Below are positions 59,564 through 64,000 of a DNA stretch of 64,000 nucleotides, piece by piece. Location of the stretch: the NCBI GenBank assembly GCA_013180625.2, contig SNVD02004673.1, positions 1 through 64,000 of the forward strand. The letters are read 5' to 3'. Each line of letters begins with the position of its first letter. The stretch's first letter is position 1. The notes under the pieces were generated by a model, which was given only the letters and a program-made list of their open reading frames with translations, was not told the origin of the DNA and did not search any database. This DNA comes from Boswellia sacra. Lineage: Eukaryota > Streptophyta > Magnoliopsida > Sapindales > Burseraceae. The position numbers were made by a program, and so were the translations under genes.

Positions 59564-60214
59564 TTACAAACAGAGATTCAAATCCAATTTGCACGTTTTG
59601 TTTTGTCCCCCTGACCAATTAATGTGAGTTATAGCTGGGTCAGGTTCATATTTGACTGCTTGTAATTTGTCAAGTAACTCACTAGCAGAAGTGGTAGAGA
59701 CAAGGATCTGTCCCACTGAATGGGGGATAAAATTCTGGTCTACAGCTGTATCAACAAAACGTATCAAAGGATCAAAGAAAGTTTTAACATTCAACAAACC
59801 TATGAGTTTTTTACGGAAATTCAGTTGGGCCCACGAGGCAATTTGAAAAATTTCTTCAAGAGTACCAAAGCCGCTTGGTAAAGCAACAAAGGCATCCGAA
59901 TTAATAAGCATGTATGCTATGCGCTCATGCATAGAGGAGACCTGTAACTCCTTCCCAATTGTTTTTCCAATGATGCTTTCTACAGTCAAAGCTTTAGGAA
60001 TAACGCCTAAAACTTGACTGTCTCCTATGAGTGCAGCTGTTGACACACAACCCATTAACCTGAGGCTACCTCTCCCATAAACTACATGAATCTTTCTTTT
60101 AGCTAATAGCCTACCAAGATAATTTGCTACTGCTATAAAATCTTCACTTTTTCCAGGTCGAGATCCACAAAATGCACATATCTTTTGGATTCAACGTCCT
60201 GAGGTTCCCTCCAT
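59564..60214 (-). pseudogene. LOG-like: intronless copy of a LOG cytokinin riboside 5'-monophosphate phosphoribohydrolase
   Basis: From ATG 60214 the frame runs 216 codons to 59564, close to the usual LOG length. The start MEGTSGR is followed by a TGA at codon 8 (a CGA-to-TGA type change), then ICAFCGSRPGKSEDF, VVYGRGSLRLMG (usual VYGGGS-GLMG), MHERIAYMLINSDAF with the conserved Arg, and PSGFGTLEEIFQIASWAQL, the LOG signature with Ser for the second Gly but the Glu retained. The C-terminus is complete (KLDLNLCL). LOG enzymes release active cytokinin bases from nucleotides in the cytosol. Plant LOG genes have several introns; none is present here, so the copy derives from mRNA. Frame intact after codon 8; an inner ATG at 60055 exists but would delete the nucleotide-binding part. 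Confidence 0.9.
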
Positions 60215-60590
60215 GTCTATGCAACTCTCTAACTATTTGTGTGAAGTGAAGAACAAGAGATGTCATATTTATGGAGTGCAAAAAGTTTTTCTAATGATGA
60301 CATCTATATAGATAGCTCGGCTGTTTGTTGAAAAAGTTTGACAATAAAGCACAGAAATTAAAAAAAAATGACAAAAATAAGACATCATAAATACATAAGT
60401 CAATCAAAAGATAGAGATATTAATTCAAAAATGACAGCTATAAGGCATTAAAATTCAAAAATGATAGCACACATGCATATGTACAGGTAGTTGTGACTGT
60501 GGCTCACATCTTCCTCTGGTTTTACGTCCAGAAATGGCTTAAACACCTCAATAAGTTGGAGATATACTTCTCATCCAGTTTTCTTATAAA

Positions 60591-61097
60591 CTAGTAAACA
60601 GGATTGTTTTGAGTCAAATTCCCAAGACTATAACGTTCCTGCTCTTCTTGAAATTGTGTCCATAATTTCAAAATTTCATGCTGCACAATTCCACAAGAAT
60701 GCGTCTCAAGAGTCAATTGGATATTATCCAAAAACTCCCTACTTAGTCCATTATTGATGAATTGTAGCTTATCCTCTCGAATATTAGACAAATATCTCAA
60801 GGAGTGGCAATGCTAGTTACAAGTCCATCTTGCACATTTGTGACAAACTTGTAACCTTTCCGCTCTTCTCTTTTTGGCATAAGAGATTTTTTCCAAACCT
60901 TGGCCTTTAATTAACCATCTTAAATCAACTGGATTACCCTTGCGCATCAACATCCTTAGTCTTTCTACGCGAGCTTTGTAAATTTTAAGCAAACCATTTT
61001 GAGGAAGAGAGGGAAAACATTTGTGTAGATTCAAGAGAATGGTATCCATGTGAAGAAAATGAGAGAGAAAAAAAGAAAATGAATGCAAGGTGAGCAA
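60591..61097 (-). pseudogene. unidentified ORF upstream of LOG in the gag-only element
   Basis: From about 61046 (MDTILLNLHKCFPSLPQNG) the frame continues through KIYKARVERLRMLMRKGNP, a Lys/Arg-rich middle, CHKCARWTCN, one in-frame TAG at about 60808, then HCHSLRYLSNIREDKLQF and ends LGNLTQNNPVY at 60591. The CxxC...C...HC spacing around the stop could be a zinc-binding site. It resembles no gag or pol domain I know. It may be a second captured gene or an element-specific protein. It lies 380 bases upstream of the LOG copy in the same orientation. Confidence 0.5.
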
Positions 61098-61357
61098 CAG
61101 TTTTTAGGGAACTAAAAAACCGACTTTAAAAGTCAAGGAGGACTGTATCCACCACTTGACCGAGAAATAAAATAAAAACACATAACTAAAATAAAAGCAC
61201 ATAAAATAAAATAAAAACAAACTAGAAATGATAGCAAAAATCGAGAATAAAAATAAAAATGAAAATATGGCACACACGAATAAAATTTGATCTAGCGTGA
61301 AAAAGGTCAAAAGAGGAATCTTTTCAAAAGTAATTTACCACGGTAAAAAATATGTCA

Positions 61358-63112
61358 TTAAGGTGGTACCTCTCGTTTGCCTTTATTTGTGAGAATGGAA
61401 GAGATTACTACTGTTTGAGTTTGTTTGTCCTTGAAGCATGCATTCTTTAGTGTGGATGTTACTTCCTGCCTTTTTTCAAAACATGGCTCCCAACTTCTAA
61501 TCTCCTTTACCTGTACAAAATCAAGTAATGAAAATTCTTTAGAAGCAATGGGCTCTAGTAGCATACTTGGTTCAAATGAACTGGTTAAACTAATTTCTGA
61601 AAGACTTTAAAAATTTCCATTTTGAATATAGTCTTCCACATTAGTTTTAATCCTATTAGCTTCCTCATTTTCATCATGCTTGAAAAATTCATTAATGTTA
61701 AAATTTTGGTTAAGTTCCTTTGCGTGATGGAATGAGGGTATAAGTGAGGATTCGGTCTTTTCCTTGTTAGGTGTAGGTTTATTAACCTCTTCCTTACCCT
61801 TTGGGATTAATTCATCATCTTTCTCATAAGGGTTAAGAACATGTTCTTATCAACCTTACCATTGTGAAGAGTATTGACCGTATCTTCGTCTAGATGTTGG
61901 CCACTTGGATTACTCACATGTGGATTGATAGGGTTTGGCTCTTGTTGAGATGGAAACTCACCTTTCTCATGAGTACGAAGCGCAAATGCAAGTTTTTCAA
62001 GAGCATCATTCAAGTTTGCCATAGTTTGAGCAACTTGACTATTAAAAGCCTCTTGCTTTGCAATGAATGAATCTAATGTTTCTTCAAGATCCTCATAAGG
62101 TGCATGATCATGAGAGTTTTGAAAATTTTGATATGATTGAAAGGAAGGTTGGTAAGATTATGCATGATTATCATTCCTCTAATCAAAATTCAAGTGATTT
62201 TTCCAGCCAAAATTTTGTGCGTAAGGATTAGGATTTGACCTTTGGAAAGTGTTTAAAACATTGGTTTGTTCACGGAGACTTTTCTTTAAGGTATGCATAA
62301 TTAGGCAATCTTCCATAGGATGATCACCAGTATTACAAGTGTGACAGGCCATTTATTGCATAGACCACATTTCTAAGTTCTTGACTTTTCTAGTTAGGGA
62401 TGAAAATTTAACATAAAGATCATGATTCTCCCAAAAGTTATAAATGCCTCCACTAGATGTTCTTGGTACCTTATAGTTGCCAAGATTGTTCCAATTTTGG
62501 GCATTTATTGCTAGTAAGTCTAGATAATCCATGGCTTCATCAGGGTCTTTATTTTCAAATTGTCCGTTACACATTAATTCTACCTTTTGCCTAGCTTGAT
62601 GTGTAAGACCTTCATAAAAAATTAAATCTAGTCTCCATGTTTCCAAACCATGGTGAGGACAAGTATTAAGCAATGCTTTATACCTATCCCAACATTGGTA
62701 AAAGGTCTCTCCTTGTTTTTGAGTGAAATTGATGATTTGCCTTTTGAGAGAATTTTTCTATAGGGAGGAATGAATTTTTTAAGAAATTGTTGTTGCATTT
62801 CATCCTATGAGCTAATGGATCCTGAACTAAGATTTTGTAGCCATGTTTTAGCTTTATCTTTTAAAGAAAAAGGAAAAAGCTTTAATCTAAAGATGTTTAT
62901 GCTACAATTTAGGTCACTATAGGTATTGCAAAACTCTTCGAATTCTCTCAAGTGCAAAATGGGTTTTCAACATCTAGGCCATGAAAGTGGGGTAAGAATT
63001 GAGTGAAATCCAATTCATGGTTGAAATATATTGTATCATGAGGGAAGACTATGCATGATTGTGCACAAGGTCTTATCAGATTTATGCAGTCCATTAATGT
63101 TTTTGGTTGGGC
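61358..63112 (-). pseudogene. gag: Athila-like gag
   Basis: The capsid-type start is about 63092 (MDCINLIRPCAQSCIVFPHD). Then come HFHGLDVENPF with a frameshift near 62965, LREFEEFCNTYSDLN, LKLFPFSLKDKAKTWLQNLS and KQGETFYQCWDRYKALLNTC, the hallmark of Athila/Tat gag proteins, with a TAG near 62760. 62673-62353 continues CPHHGLETWRLDLIFYEGLT. A zinc-knuckle remnant (CHTCNTGDHPMEDC) lies at about 62350-62305. The C-terminal region (62022-61807 and 61564-61358) is polar. Several stops break it. This is the only element protein coded here. Confidence 0.82.
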
Positions 63113-63258
63113 TTGAGTATGTTTTCTAAAGAAGATGAGTGGCTCCTAACAATTCTCCCAACTAATGCAAAGAGAAAGAAAAGATGAACACATGTAAGAA
63201 AAATGAAAAAAAAAATGAGAAAAGAAAATACTTACAATTTTGTACGCCAAATTTTACC

Positions 63259-63277
63259 TTCCCCGGTAACGGCGCCA
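63259..63277 (-). other. primer-binding site, tRNA-Asp type
   Basis: The minus strand reads TGGCGCCGTTACCGGGGAA, six bases inside the 5' LTR. It matches the tRNA-Asp complementary site common in Athila-type elements with one difference. Confidence 0.8.
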
Positions 63278-63283
63278 AAAACT

Positions 63284-64000
63284 TGACACATCCAAAAATA
63301 GATTATCTCTCAAGTATAGGAGTGTCGAAATAATAAACCCGGTAAGACCGGGGTCGATCGACATGGAAAGGGATTTAGCAGTACAAACTATAAGGTAAGC
63401 AAATATGATATGAATAATTCAAATAAATGACAAGATAATATCAACAAGTATAAGTAAAGATGGTAGGCGGTACTATCGACCATTCAAATGTATAACAAAA
63501 ATAAAAGGTGGTAAGACCATCCGTGAAAATATGAGGTAAAACCTACCATAGCCAATAAAAGAATAAGTTCATAAACAATAAATGATAATAATTAAAATAC
63601 ACAAGTAAGATGAATTAACACAATAATAATGAAAACTAAGGTTAAGGGATCCGCCCTTGATATATCAAATAAGGATAAACAACCCAATTATAACTCAATT
63701 CAAATCCACCCATCAATGAGGTTCCAATCGGAAGGTATTTCATTTACGCTAATTTTAGTTATATAAATTATATTTGTTAATTTCATTACCAATATTTATA
63801 CCACTTCTTGTAAATGGATTCAAGCATCTAATGTGTCAATCACCATATGTCTATAACAAATCAAGGCTCCTAACTAGACTTGTGTCGGTAAGGAAGAACC
63901 ATACGAAATCTAGAAAAGATCCAAGCATTTGATGTGCCAAGGATTGTCTACAATGGATCAAGACTCCATTTTACCAGTGGTGTCAAGATTGATTAGGAAA
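63284..64000 (-). repeat. 5' LTR of the gag-only element, cut by the window edge
   Basis: TGACACATCCAAAAATAG onward aligns with 56716 onward for the available 717 bases. Confidence 0.88.

Larger units (their letters stand above)
56716..64000 (-). mobile_element. gag-only LTR retrotransposon carrying a LOG gene copy
   Basis: LTRs at 56716-58254 and from 63284 to the window edge share the start TGACACATCCAAAAA. The interior (58255-63283, minus strand) has a tRNA-Asp type primer-binding site, an Athila-like gag, an unidentified ORF, a LOG-family gene copy and a polypurine tract. No protease, RT, RNase H or integrase is visible, which fits the TR-GAG class of non-autonomous elements. Over the first 200 bases the LTRs differ at about one base in ten, so the insertion is not recent. 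Confidence 0.85.

Noticed and set aside
59564..60055. LOG as a normal resident host gene starting at the inner ATG (60055)
   Set aside because: It is intronless, lies between LTRs of one element, and the upstream LOG sequence continues in frame to 60214 with a stop; the inner ATG would lose the N-terminal nucleotide-binding part.
1..64000. tRNA or rRNA genes
   Set aside because: No cloverleaf with proper A/B boxes or rRNA-like stretch was recognised; tRNA-complementary sites belong to retrotransposon primer-binding sites.

Overview
This is a repeat-rich stretch of a plant nuclear genome, most likely a eudicot. The AT-rich background, GT-AG introns, plant-lineage LTR retrotransposons (Ty1/copia, Ty3/gypsy Tat, chromovirus, Athila-like gag), CACTA DNA transposons and fragments of typical plant genes all point that way. 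No species can be named from the sequence. I find no complete, clearly functional host gene. Almost every recognisable coding segment lies inside a mobile element and carries stops or frameshifts.

Layout, left to right. (1) 1-3140: 5' part of a Ty1/copia element on the minus strand, cut by the window edge. (2) 3290-14726: complete Ty3/gypsy Tat-lineage element on the minus strand, flanked by a 5-bp AGTAG target duplication. It has gag, protease, RT-RNase H, a second RNase H, integrase, a spliced antisense gene and tandem repeats near the 3' LTR. (3) 14732-22780: AT-rich intergenic DNA with one notable ORF, a degenerate polyubiquitin-like gene at 19890-20393. (4) 22781 to about 45400: two nested CACTA elements. 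The outer one has tnp2, a second transposase-type ORF and a Ulp1-like protease. Into its 3' part sits a 13-kb inner element (24013-37104) without a transposase. The inner element carries intron-containing fragments of at least six recognisable host genes (DEAD-box helicase, CH-domain kinesin-14, 2-oxoglutarate dioxygenase, CCS1, pectin acetylesterase, group-4 sulfate transporter) plus unidentified exons, all in one orientation. (5) 45460-49302: AT-rich DNA with a MITE, a 1.1-kb long-TIR element, microsatellites and a second MITE. (6) 49319-52793: deleted chromovirus in which gag runs directly into integrase plus chromodomain, flanked by ATATA. (7) 52794-56715: stacked insertions: a TIR element, a half MITE, a second TIR-element copy holding a LINE-like 3' tail, then a fragment of a Tat-type LTR. 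(8) 56716 to beyond 64000: a gag-only LTR retrotransposon inserted in that LTR fragment. It carries an intronless, nearly full-length copy of a LOG (cytokinin-activating phosphoribohydrolase) gene and a second unidentified ORF.

The unifying theme is host-gene capture by two routes. DNA-level capture by a CACTA element kept the introns; RNA-level capture by an LTR element lost them. The most interesting objects are the LOG-bearing gag-only retroelement, the seven-segment Pack-CACTA, the antisense gene of the Tat element, and the intact but diglycine-less ubiquitin-repeat ORF. All family assignments are by recognition of protein motifs; no database search was run.
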